From the NCBI GenBank assembly GCA_001953115.1, contig LSSL01000145.1:1-55743 (forward strand): a stretch of 55,743 nt of DNA, read 5' to 3'. Under the pieces are notes generated by a model. It saw only the letters and a list, made by a program, of their open reading frames with translations. It was not told the DNA's origin and made no database searches. The DNA is from Smittium mucronatum. Its lineage: Eukaryota; Kickxellomycota; Harpellomycetes; Harpellales; Legeriomycetaceae. Positions within the stretch are counted from its first letter, which is position 1, and each line of letters opens with the position of its first letter. Position numbers and translations under genes: made by a program. Below, piece after piece: positions 1 to 11,368 of the stretch.

Positions 1-512
1 GCAATGAAGTGGTTTCATTTTTTACTCTCATTTTATTAACCTGGAGGACATGGGTTGGTTATTTATATAAATCAAGCTTTTAGCGTAAAAAAAGCAATAA
101 AATATTTTGAGGGAGTCGTTTAAGGGTAGCAAAGATATGGTAGTTGGTCATTCAGGTTTGAAATAGGAATTACATAAAACTTTGAATACCCCAACCCAAT
201 TTAATTACTTCAAAATCTCTCAAAGACTTCAATATATATCAAAATACGCGCTTTTATTATTCAATAAAAATAACATTCAAAGAAGTTTTTTGAATTACTA
301 TTAAATTATTTTCTAACTATAAATTAATTGAAAAAATAATTAGCAACTGTTGAATAAGTATACGAAATTTTGAGAGACAAATATCATAAGAAAAATAAAC
401 ATCAGATGGGTTGAAAATTAAATGTGAGTTTGAATAAGCCGATGGCGTATTGGGGGAATTATAATTCATGCCAATTAGACGGTGGTACGAAATACGTGTA
501 AGTGAAAATAAA
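1..512. other. AT-rich intergenic DNA, no feature seen
   Basis: No open frame with coding character, no RNA gene and no repeat shared with the rest of the window was seen here. The stretch ends where the first retroposed repeat begins. Confidence 0.5.
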
Positions 513-1148
513 TCTCCTATGAGTAAACTAAACCACCATGGTTTAGGGGCTTAATAGTGTACCTTTCGAAGTAAACTAAACTAAATCTTCACACAGCGTT
601 GTACTACTCTTGGTTGGGAGTAGTGGAGACAGCGCACAGCGCACAGAGATTCGGAGGACAGCGAATCTAGAGGATGAACATCTTGAAATAGAAAAACCCT
701 ATTTTTTAACACAGCCCAGAAATTTTATAGTGCACAAGTCAAGCTTTCCATGGTCAGACGGATCTCAGCGTCCAGCAGCTATTTTTAGGAAAAACATGTT
801 GATTAACCCCATGTTTGGGCAGGGGCCTAGTTTTATTAATTCTGCTAGAAATGGGCTCTGACTAGGAGCTTAATACCCTCAATGAACTATTGTTCATTGA
901 CAAAGAGCTTAATTCTTAACTGCAAGTAACCTCAGTCATACACCTACTTGAAGTAATGACAGGGGGGGGGGGTCTTTCGGTTGGTAGATTGCACCCTTTT
1001 TCCGTGTGTACGCAGCCGGTAGTTCGGCAGAGGAGCTTATTGTAGTTAGGATAATAGATTTTCTATTCGTCTTTTTCTTCTTTTCATATTTCTTTAGTTT
1101 AGTTTTTAATGAAATTATCGTACAATAAAATTCTGAGATGCAAAAAAA
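513..1148 (+). mobile_element. SINE-like retroposed element, copy 1 (full length)
   Basis: This is a full-length copy of the 0.63-kb repeat found seven times in the window, head first on the + strand. It begins with a degraded form of the family head (CTCCTATGAG instead of CCCCTAAGAG), carries the shared blocks CTTGGTTGGGAGTAGTGGAG, GATCTCAGCGTC and CTTTCGGTTGGTAGATTGCA, and ends with the shared tail AATAAAATTCTGAGATGC followed by A7. The family's G6 tract has grown to 11 G at 962-972. I could not find a convincing target-site duplication, so the exact borders are uncertain. A short open frame (610-861) runs through it, but other copies have stops in the same frame, so I do not call a protein. 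Confidence 0.8.
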
Positions 1149-1542
1149 TTTATTAAACTATTGAGGCACACTTATAAATCTTTTGTAATTCGCCAATGTG
1201 TTATAGAGCATAAATTGAGAGCCATTTTTCAGGTATTAGCCCTGACTTGAAGCTCCATGCGGCGTCAGGACTATACTTTACTGGCACACTAGCAAAAATT
1301 TTCTATTAATAAACTTAACCTTTTCCGAGATCTAAGCAAAATTGAATTATTATTTGCCAAGTGTGCCGTTTTATATACAATGGTATACGAAAGTAATTTA
1401 ATTACACGAGTTTATTAATTATAAAATGACTATTGATCTAAAATTGGATCCTATTTTTGATCATCAGGCCCTGGAATGGTTAGCTAAAATAACATGTTTT
1501 ATTGGGGAATAAAAATTATTTATATTCCCAGATTAATGCGGT
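1149..1542. other. intergenic DNA, no feature seen
   Basis: Nothing recognisable was found. A short imperfect hairpin around 1239-1271 (CCCTGAC with GTCAGG) is the only local structure noticed. Confidence 0.4.
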
Positions 1543-1713
1543 TTAAGGCTTTCAGGAATAACGACACGAGAATGGCGTTCATTTTTTGGTTAATGAAATT
1601 GGTTTATAAAAAATTGACTTTGACAATTCGCCCAATTTTAATGTTATTGTGTAATAAGTTTAAAATTTCACAAATAGAAACTCAATGCATTTTTTGAGCC
1701 CAGAAAAGATTAT
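1543..1713 (+). mobile_element. piggyBac-type MITE, diverged copy
   Basis: The left end TTAAGGCTTTCAGG and right end CCAGAAAAGATTAT match the ends of the better copy at 1809-1980, and the interior shares blocks such as AATGGCGTTCATTTTTTGGT. The length is about 171 bases, the same as the other members. The right TTAA is mutated to TTAT. Confidence 0.6.
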
Positions 1714-1808
1714 ATTTACCGACAATATTTCTCCAAGAGGTGAGTAGGTGGGATGCTCAGCGATTCAATTGAGTAGAAAAATAGTCCCATCACCGTTTTG
1801 GGAATCCA

Positions 1809-1980
1809 TTAACCCTTTCAGGGGCGATGGCACAAAAAATGGCTTTCACTTTTCGCTCAATGTTATTATTAGTTTAATTTTATTTGTATACCATTGGGCT
1901 GGTAATATTTTTAAACCAATTGGAATTGCAAATATACGCAAATAGGGGCAAGGCACAAATTTGGGCCCGGAAAGAGTTAA
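1809..1980 (+). mobile_element. piggyBac-type MITE (172 bp, TTAA-bounded)
   Basis: The element starts TTAACCCTTTCAGGGG and ends CCCGGAAAGAGTTAA, giving terminal inverted repeats of about 14 bases flanked by TTAA on both sides. TTAA targets and ends starting CCC(T) are the hallmark of the piggyBac superfamily, and 172 bases cannot encode a transposase, so this is a nonautonomous miniature. The chance open frame within it is not a gene. This is the best-preserved + strand copy. Confidence 0.75.
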
Positions 1981-2393
1981 AGCACGAGGAGACTTCATTT
2001 GTAGTTTTTTATATGATTTTTGCCTGCCATTTATTTCATTTGCACTGAGAATCACTTATTGGGGGTTTCGAGTATATTTGGAATGATTGATTACGGCTAT
2101 TAGCTGTAATCTAGAAGCAGTTGAAATAAAAGTGCTGATTTGCTATTTAGCCATTTTTAGTAAAATTTCCAGATAGTTGTTTGGTGATAGCGTACGCTTT
2201 TTTATTTCATGATGTTTTATTCATTCAAGCTACTAGTGGAAATGAGAATAAATTTCATTGGCTGCAATTTCAAGATGTAATCTCAAAAGTCGTAGCGTGA
2301 AATAAAATTCTATCAACATTGCCAACATTGATTTTTACCAATTTAAAGATATACAGGAATTCGTAACAGTGATGAGAGTTTGCAATTTAAAAC

Positions 2394-4947
2394 ATGGATA
2401 GGTTATTATTCACTTCAGTTTCATTTCTTCGCATTCTTCGCCGAGGCAGAATTTCCATCTTTTTCTAATTCATGATATATTAACTTCGCATAGCCCAACT
2501 CCCAAAAGCAAATTAAACCCGGCTAGTGCTGAATTCGTCCCTTCAAAGATAAAAAAGTTCTCTATATCTCCCAGCAAGACTTTATCATCTATAAATCCTA
2601 AAAAAGACGAGTCTGATTTCTCATTCCAAACCCCAATCACTTGTTCCAACGATGAATTCTCCACAAACCCTGCTAAAGACGGTAATAAATATATTCGTTT
2701 TTTATTTTTCAATCTAGTACTAAATGATTTTGATCCCTTATATTTTTTTAGTGGGAATAAAAAATCTAATGACAAGGTATGTTATTCTTAAAAAAATCTT
2801 TGCTTTATTTCAATTGTTCATTTATATTTTTTTAAAGCATGCAGAGTAAACTAGCAGTTTCCAACGATTCAAATGTAATCTATGCCTTTTTTATCTTATT
2901 TTTTCTCATTGAGACCTTTTTTCGATTTATCATTTTTAAAAAAGCTTTTAACTAAAAAAAATGCCTGTAAAACTTTTCAACATAGGTCAGTTATACCCCA
3001 TCTGCTTTCAAAAACACAAGGGTATTTTTTTACCTATTTTTCCCTTAGATATTAGGCATCAAAGCATCTGTGATTATTATTGATTTTTCTCACTACATCA
3101 AGCTTTATTCTATTCACTAATAAGATCCTTAAGCCCTATGAAAGAACAATGAATGACTTTTATTGTGATCCCGAAACATTAGTTAGGCTGAGATTATCTC
3201 AAATCGAGAGGAATTCTTTTAATGGTATTTATATTCATCACCCTTAATTTCGTCTTCTTATGGTTTTAAAGTACCCCCCCCCCCACATTCTATTATTGAC
3301 ATTTCACCTTATAGATAACTTTGTTCCGAAAGCAATTCATTTATATAATTCCATCACCCCCATCGAAATCCCTGGGTTTTCTCATAGCCTAGAGACTATC
3401 GAGTTGAAAACTTCTTTTTACAAAGCCTTTTCAAGTGTAGATGGAAGGACATATTGTATACATAGAATACATGGTTTGTTTCCTAAATTCTCAGTATATT
3501 TATTTGATTTACTGTTTTAGCAATTATTTTCTGACTAGATTGCAAAATCCCTTCCACAAACTCTTTCTCGATATTAAATACCCTAACCAATATAAACCAT
3601 CCCAACATTACAAGGATATTCGAGGCATTTACTACCCATGCTTTTGGGGACAATTGTAAACATTCTTCTCTTTTAAGTTTTTGCTCATGCCTGAAATTCA
3701 TTTCCTTTTTTCTAGCTTTGTGTCTGATTTACGATTTCCACCCTAATTCCGTTAGTCTTGGTAACGATCTTCTGATTGGGAAACCTACTAATATTTTAGA
3801 AAATCAGGTTTGGTCAATCCTGTTCCAAATTCTTTCAGGCCTAAAATCGATACATACCAATAATCTGTGCCAGCCCATTCTTAACATAAATTCTATTTGT
3901 GTAACTGGTCCAAATAGGTTCAAAAATCATTTCAAACCACCAATTATTATACAACCTAAAACTTATTGAATTTATTGAATTTATTCCCTTTTTTTTTCTA
4001 GATATAGGATCAACTGGCTAGGACTAGGCAATATCCTACTTCTACCATCCTCCGTGAATATCTTGGAAAACCAGGTAATATCATTTATGCTAATTTTTCA
4101 TAGTTCGATTATTCAATATTATGCATCAAAGTAAACCCATTTGTTGCATAAAATAATTAGAGGAAAGATTTTTACAATCTAGGAATGGTGTTTGTGCATC
4201 TGCTTAGCAAAAATTTACATGCGAATAATGATATCCCAGGTTCAATGAATGTAATAAGGATGATGTACTCACCATCCCTATTTGAAGTTATTTCTGACTT
4301 AATTTCGAATGAGGCTGTTAACATTGGTTCTATCCTTTCAAAAAACTCGTTTCGCCTTCTTAATGAAATCGACTCCTCGGTTAGGTAAATTTCCCAATCC
4401 ATCATTTAATTATTTAAGTCAATAGTTTTGTATGTTTAATTAGGAATTCTGATAAAATCGAAAAATATCTGTCTACTGAATTGGAAAATGGAAGAATATC
4501 TCGATTAATTTTCAAGCTTAATTTTATAACAGGAAGACCTGAGTATGATAGATTACTCATACTCTGATTATTCATATCTAATCATCATCACTTAATAACC
4601 TCTCTTTATAGATTGAGGGGAGACTTAAACTGGTCAGAGACCGGAAATCGTTATCTCATTTCTTTGTTCTATAGTTACGTATTCCACCAAGTTGACCAAA
4701 AAGGCGAGCCTATACTGGATATGGCTCATGTGATATCCAATCTCAACAAGGTAATATTTACAAGGTTATTATATTCTAAAGCCCTAATTAACCTACTCGC
4801 ATTCTTTTTCAGCTTGATTGTGGGTCTGATGAACATATTTTGTTAGTATCAAAGGATCAAAAAACTAGTCTTATACTGACTTATAATAATATTAAGAAAT
4901 GCGTAGAGGAATCGTACAATGAGTTGATTATCAAACAAAGTCGTTAA
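2394..4947 (+). CDS. PAN3: PAN3, pseudokinase subunit of the PAN2-PAN3 poly(A) nuclease
   Basis: PAN3 brings the PAN2 exonuclease to poly(A)-binding protein for cytoplasmic mRNA deadenylation. Proposed exons: 2394-2401, 2494-2681, 2752-2776, 2838-2874, one or two unresolved between about 2986 and 3124, then to 3224, and 3315-3473, 3539-3655, 3716-3917, 4002-4074, 4161-4384, 4444-4542, 4612-4750 and 4813-4947 (TAA). Splice phases match from 3125 onward. The N terminus has a textbook PAM2 motif, [13 protein letters not shown] (about residues 8-20), the ligand of the PABP MLLE domain. The pseudokinase reads [20 protein letters not shown], then [15 protein letters not shown], then [15 protein letters not shown]; the catalytic HRD/DFG residues are absent, as usual in PAN3. 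The C-terminal knob domain is clear ([40 protein letters not shown]). The total is near 500 residues, shorter than typical fungal PAN3, and no CCCH finger precedes PAM2. The first exon (ATGGATAG, joined in frame to PAM2) is inferred. Confidence 0.93.
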
Positions 4948-5022
4948 GAAGTTTACTTTGACTTTTGTAGCAGTGCTCTGGAGTTTAATTTTTACTATTA
5001 ATTTTCATTCCTAAAAGCTTAT

Positions 5023-5028
5023 AATAAA
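5023..5028 (+). promoter_or_regulatory. candidate poly(A) signal of PAN3
   Basis: AATAAA lies 76 bases after the PAN3 stop codon and is the first such hexamer downstream. In DNA this AT-rich the hexamer is common by chance, so this rests mainly on position. Confidence 0.3.
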
Positions 5029-5548
5029 TTTTATTTTATAAAAAAAAACACAAAACAAAATAAAAGATTTTAAATTCACGCCATTACTTTTCAAGACCTT
5101 CCTTTTCCGACTTAAAAGTCATCTTAATTCATTTTTTGACTGTAGCATGGATAAAAACTAATTATAAAATTTAAGTAAATACATCGAACCCTTCCAATTT
5201 TTTATTTTGAGGTCTATGGATTAAACTGATGTCGAAAAAAACTAATTTAAAAATTTTGACTTTCGTAAGATCTAAAGTCCTATCTTTTATTTTTATTTTC
5301 TTGAAAAATTTTAAACTTTTATTTTCGATTTTAACTCGTTTTGATTTTTAATAAGTAGTATATTTTTAAGTGTTTAATGTAGAGGGTAATTATAAAATGT
5401 TAAAAAATAAAACCGAATCGAATTTGATTTATTTTAATCAAATTGTGTTATTAAAACCTGAAAATATATTTATGTGTCAAATTAAGTTAAAACAAATCAA
5501 TAGGCATACATTGGTAAATTTTAAATCAGAACAAGTAAAAAAAAATCC

Positions 5549-5717
5549 ATAACCCTTTCTGGACCCAAATTTGGACCTATTTCTATTTTTGTAACTTGAT
5601 ATTTTCAATTGGCCCTATTTCTTGATTTACCTAAAAACGTAAAATATTATTTTTTAAAAATAGATTTGAATAAAAAATACAAGCTATTTTTGCACTTTAG
5701 GCCATGAAAGGATTTAA
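5549..5717 (-). mobile_element. piggyBac-type MITE, diverged copy
   Basis: The left end ATAACCCTTTCTGGACCC and right end CATGAAAGGATTTAA are inverted relative to each other and match the family ends. Interior blocks (TTTTCAATTGGCCCTATTTC, CTTGATTTACC) match the copy at 19988-20158 in the same orientation. The length, 169 bases, fits. The left TTAA is mutated to ATAA. Confidence 0.6.
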
Positions 5718-8700
5718 TTTGATAGAAAAAAATGTTATAAAGAGTATTTAGGATTCAATTTCATACAACTTTAAATCCCTTTAAACCCTAAAATTCCGTC
5801 TTTAATCATAAAAAAAATGGATAAAATAGCCTCTTTTTAAAATATTTTCAAAATTAAAATTAAAAAAATTTAATGATTGAATAATTCAGAAAATCAATTT
5901 ATGCAAAATATGATATCAATAACCCTCAAAACCTTATAAATTTTAACAAAATGAAAAATTTCATTTTTTTTTTGGTTTTGATGAAATTCATCAGACTGAT
6001 TAGGATCAAATTGCACCAAACCCTTAGGATATAACTCCGTCTTTTCAATTGATGATTCAATCTTTTTTAATTTAATTTACCAATATTAATTGCTTTTTGG
6101 ATTGAAACATGTTCATTTTTTTAATTTTTTTATCTCATCGTGCTTATTAATTTTATTTACTTAATCTAATTTATAAATTATAAATGCAAGTGTAAGTCGA
6201 TTTTAATTTACTTAATTTGACAAATAAATTAATTTTTGTTTTTTATTAACACAATTTGATAATAATTTACTTAATTTGGTTCTATTTTTCAATTTAACTA
6301 CTACAAAAATAGTCATGGTTTTGAAAGTATTTCCAAAAATAGTGAAAATTTAAAAATGTTATCAAAACCAGACAAATGAATTAATATTATTTCCAATTAA
6401 TAATATAAAGTTGAACTGTGTGTTATTTAACAAAAATAAAATAACTCAGGGTAAAAAAATATTAAAAATATTAATTTTTTTTAAGCGTTTTCAAAAATTA
6501 AAATGAGAAATAAACATTGGTTTTCCTTGAATTGTGGCTAATTTTTTTTGATAAAACGTATTTGAGGTTCTTTTTTTACATAGAATTCATTTTAAAATTA
6601 AATAAAAATTGTTATAAAACAATAATAATAAAATTTAAAAAAAACTACTGATATTTGAGACCCATCTGATATTTAATTTTTCTGAAAGATTATATTTGTA
6701 AGATATTTTCATATAAACTTCCCCCTTAATAGCTATTTAATTGGGGTTAGTGGTTTTTTAAACTATATATAGATTTCAAAAAACCAATTTGAATATTGGT
6801 TTATTAGTGAATTTTTTATTGCATTAAATACATGAAATCTTCTTTTCGGATAAAAAATAAATAAATAATTGTGAAATAAATATGGAACCTTTTTTTTATA
6901 ACAATTTTATTGATAAATATGGCCCAAAGAAATTGTTTTTATTCCAATTATTTTTAAGGCCCTGAAATTAGCTACGGATTTCCACCTCTTTTTTAAAAAA
7001 ACGGATACATAACAAATTTAACTTTTTATAATTTTATTTAAATATTAAATATAATAGAATATATTTTATGTTTTAAAAAATTGGTGTCTTTGGCTAAAAA
7101 TTTTTTTTGAGGATATCAAAAAAAAAAAATTTTGGGGGTATTAAGAAAAATAGACTGCTTTAAAATTTATTTCCCCCCCCCCTCCCCTTCAAATACTCGC
7201 TACATAGATTTGAAAGCTTTGATTATTTTGGGATTTTTAATAATTAATTCATCTATATAACCAAAAATCGTATTTGTTGTATAAAAATTTCGAATATTAA
7301 GTGAAAATTTCTAATATTTAAATATAAATACGACACTCAAAAAAACAATATATAATATTTACGAAAGGCACATTTACTAATAAATTGAAACATTTTAAAT
7401 TAAAAATATTGGATAGCGGTGGATTCGTAGAATTTTTACGCTTTATTAATACTTATAAATTGAACCTGAATGTACTCTAGTTCCAAAAATTAGGCAAACC
7501 AGGATATTCGGAGGGTTTTCTTCTACCGGAATCCTGTTCATAGTAAAATTCTATAAAAATAGGAAATTTTTTTACAAAAATAATTCAAATCCATATTCTA
7601 TATTTATTGATATATAGGAGTTAACTTTTAATGGAGTTATGAATACTTTCTAGGGTATACTATTATTTTTTTAAAAAATAAAATTTTGCTTTAAATTTTT
7701 ATCATAAAGTTTATCTTTTTTCTTTTAAATCGATACTCAGTTTTTTTTTATGAATTAAATTGGATATTTTGTTAATTTATTTGAACTTTTTTGATAATAT
7801 TTTGAATATTTGAATATTTTCATAAATAATTCAATTTAAATTATAAAATTTTTCATCACTTTAATACTCACCCTTTTAAGATCCACAATTACTTTAGTTG
7901 ATAATTGATAAATTTTTAAAATTTATATACCTAATGCTTAAAACTAGAAGCAAAAGGAGAGGAAAACTATTTCTTTTATTTATTATTAATTTTAATTGAT
8001 TTTTATTTAGCTTATATAATTCTTATTATTCAATAAAAGATTATAATCAGCACTGCTAGTCCATATTTGTAAATTTATATCAATAATGTTTAAAAAAAAA
8101 ACTACTTATTTTTTATTTAAAATAGAGTTTTTGTATTCCTTAATTAATATTAATTATTATTTTTCGAAAAAATTCCTTAAAAATAAAATCTATTTTTAAC
8201 ATCTCTAATCATAAAGAGAAAAAATTTAAGTATAAAATTAATTATTGGTTCGCTTTTTCAGTTGAGATAAATACATATATTAAATTAAAATTTTATAATT
8301 ATTAATGTAAATTTCCCAAAATAAACTTTTCTATTCTTGATTTTATTTATTATTTCCTTAATTTTAAACTATTGTCATTTCTCTTTAAATATTTTAGCGA
8401 AAATTTTTTTCAGTTTTTTTCTATTTCTATTTCTATTTTAATATTTGAATTTTTTTTTATTAAAAAATATGTTTTTGAGCATTTTTTAATAATATAGATA
8501 TTATTAGTTTTACTTGAAATAAACTTTTTGAAAAAAAATTTTACTTTTAATAAACAATATAATTTAGAAGTGGGAAATTTATTTGTTGTTAATAGGTCTT
8601 TGACAGATGTCAAATATCCTTTTTTAGATATTTTACATGTACTATTCTATATATTAACAAAATCGATGGTAACATAAATCTGATTCAATTACTAATATTG

Positions 8701-10328
8701 TATTATTTAATAGGGAAAAAATTCTAGGTTTATAACTCATTATTATAAATTAATAGATCTCATAGTGAAAATTTTTTCATTTTATATATTTTAAAGTCCT
8801 GTGGGTCTATTTGATTCAAGTATGTAGATTCTAGAACAGCAAATTAAGATGGTTGAGTTTTTTTTGACAGGATTTTTCTTCTTTTTAATTTTTATAATTA
8901 AGTTTTAAATTTTTTATTGGCTTGAAAATAAATTTTTCATAAAAAAAGCTGATTTAATAATCTTTAGAAAAATTAAAATATCTAAATTAAATCTCTTTTT
9001 TTGTCAACTTTTAATCATGATAAATGGAATTTATTACTGAATAAAAAGTACAAATTTCCAATTATGAGAGTATAAAATAATTAATATTTTTTGAGATTAT
9101 GGAGAAAAAAACATCTTAATATTTTTGAACAAAATCTATCTATATAGTTAAATACTTAACATATTTTTATTTAAAAAAAATATCTTAAATTATAAAAAAA
9201 AACTTTCAATAAATTTCTTATTCAAGTTTTTTTAATAGGAAAAAATAAAGCGAAATTTATTTTAAATGAAAGGATATATTACAATTAAAGTTGATTTTTT
9301 AATTTTTCTGATTTTATTTAAGACTAATAGCTTCATAAGACTCAAAGGAACACTAAGATTACTTAATTTTTTTCGAGATCCGTCCCTTTACTTAATTTCG
9401 CTGTTCAAAGATTAATTATTTTTTTCGAAAGATTGGCACAAATTCTTTTCGAATATAAGGTTTTTTTACTAAAATTTTATTTTTTGGAATTACCAGAAAT
9501 ATTTTATTTACTTTTTTTAAAAAATCAAAAATAGTTTGGTTGATTTTAAAAACTGGATTTTTTTTATGAAAAAACAGTAATATTAATACAATAGTCTAGT
9601 TAAAGCTCTTTATTTAGTTATAAATAGTATTAATATTGGGATTCTTTAAAAAATGGTACATTCAAAATCTTCAAATATCCAATTTCAGATTTTTTTTATT
9701 AAATGTTATTTTAAATACAAAATTATCTAAAATATATTTCGCTAAAAAAAAAATATATCTGCTTTTTAAGTAATTGAGAAACTTTAGTGAATGGAATTTT
9801 TTTTCCGCGGCTGTTGAGTTTAAGTGGCTGTGATTTTTATATGGCTTTAGTTTTATTTTGGTGATTCTAAAATAAAATTTGACAGGTTATGAATTATAAG
9901 TGGTTATTTATTTAGATTAATATATTTTTTTGGGACAAATAAAATCAAATATAAAAAAGAAATATAAATTTTGTGATCAATAAAAAACATTAAATCATAT
10001 TAAATTGAATAATAATTAAAACAAATTGAATTTGATGATATCTATGCAAAATAACCTGAACATAAAAATAAATAAATAAATATTGAAATAGAATATTGAA
10101 AGATCTATCAAAAATAATTTAGAGCTTGAATAAAGATAATCAATAATAAAAATTCGCTATTAATAAAAAAAGGTAATATAAATGTAAACATAGCAATTAA
10201 ATTTAAAAAGATTTATTGATTAACGGTTGAAATTGCGATTACGGTTGTGATTTAAACTGTGATTTTGATTTTGAATTCGGAAGAAATTTCCATTGAAATG
10301 CGTACTTTTTTTTATAATTTTGCATATG

Positions 10329-10348
10329 TATATATATATATATATACA
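10329..10348. repeat. TA dinucleotide microsatellite
   Basis: An alternating TA run sits at the inner end of the left inverted-repeat arm; its counterpart in the right arm is a TATCTA hexamer array, so the inner edge of the palindrome lies in simple repeats. Confidence 0.7.
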
Positions 10349-10757
10349 TAGATTTTGATTTTGATTTTGATTTTTATTTTCACAATTTTTTTTAATAGAA
10401 AAATATTCAATTTTAAAACAATTCTCTTGCATTTATATTAGCGTTTTTTTGGTTTTTATTGACATGATAAACTTTTATAATCTTATTCTCAAGGAACAGT
10501 AGGTATTAACTGCTTTTTGAATTTATTTTATCAGATAAATAATTCATCATTTCATTCTATGTTCATACAGATAATATTTTAAAAAAAAACTGGCTAAATT
10601 TCATTAATATTTATTGTGAACTTAGGGGGGGGGTTTGCTTTTTTAATTTATTTACTAAATATTTAGTAGTATTAAATCAATTGAATGATTTGGCTTATCA
10701 CTCGTATATTTAAATTAAAATATTTCCAGATTAATATAAAAAATAGCGAATAAAAAA

Positions 10758-10796
10758 ATATCTATATCTATATCTATATCTATATCTATATCTATA
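10758..10796. repeat. TATCTA hexanucleotide microsatellite
   Basis: About six tandem TATCTA units directly abut the inner end of the right inverted-repeat arm. Confidence 0.8.
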
Positions 10797-11368
10797 TACA
10801 TATGCAAAATTATAAAAAAAAGTACGCATTTCAATGGAAATTTCTTCCGAATTCAAAATCAAAATCACAGTTTAAATCACAACCGTAATCGCAATTTCAA
10901 CCGTTAATCAATAAATCTTTTTAAATTTAATTGCTATGTTTACATTTATATTACCTTTTTTTATTAATAGCGAATTTTTATTATTGATTATCTTTATTCA
11001 AGCTCTAAATTATTTTTGATAGATCTTTCAATATTCTATTTCAATATTTATTTATTTATTTTTATGTTCAGGTTATTTTGCATAGATATCATCAAATTCA
11101 ATTTGTTTTAATTATTATTTAATTTAATATGATTTAATGTTTTTTATTGATCACAAAATTTATATTTCTTTTTTATATTTGATTTTATTTGTCCCAAAAA
11201 AAATATATTAATCTAAATAAATAACCACTTATAATTCATAACCTGTCAAATTTTATTTTAGAATCACCAAAATAAAACTAAAGCCATATAAAAATCACAG
11301 CCACTTAAACTCAACAGCCGCGGAAAAAAAATTCCATTCACTTAAGTTTCTCAATTACTTAAAAAGCA

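Larger units (their letters stand above)
4948..9759. other. extremely AT-rich gene desert
   Basis: Runs of A and T dominate and stops are frequent in all frames. No open frame shows coding character; those that exist (for example 5370-5552 and 8410-8613) are low-complexity Lys/Asn/Ile/Phe strings. Apart from a MITE at 5549-5717 and a C10 tract at 7173-7182, nothing was recognised. Confidence 0.5.
9760..11368. repeat. long near-perfect inverted repeat (575/576-base arms, 458-base spacer)
   Basis: The left arm, about 9760-10334, and the right arm, about 10793-11368, are reverse complements. I traced them block by block: CCGCGGCTGTTGAGTTTAAG at about 9806 is the complement of the block at about 11303, and GAATTCGGAAGAAATTTCC at about 10274 that at about 10838. 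Only a substitution near 9785/11342 and a one-base difference in an A/T run near 9926/11196 were noticed, so identity is above 99 percent. The arms end abruptly on both outer sides. The spacer holds a (TA)n run, GATTTT repeats, a G9 run at 10625-10633 and a TATCTA hexamer array. No protein is encoded; an open frame at 10220-10432 on the minus strand is low-complexity. Confidence 0.9.

Noticed and set aside
610..861. An 83-codon open frame within SINE copy 1, echoed by a similar frame in copy 5 (27973-28173, minus).
   Set aside because: It starts at TTG, and copies 2 and 3 have stops in the same frame; similarity reflects shared repeat DNA, not a conserved protein.
2470..2775. A 101-codon minus-strand open frame.
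   Set aside because: It is the antisense shadow of the PAM2 exon of PAN3, whose plus-strand reading has family motifs and consistent splicing.
4172..4405. A minus-strand open frame over the PAN3 pseudokinase exon.
   Set aside because: It is antisense to an exon with clear PAN3 similarity.
10220..10432. A minus-strand frame rich in Asn/Gln/Lys within the large inverted repeat.
   Set aside because: It is translated simple sequence (GATTTT and TA repeats) and lacks the complexity of a protein.
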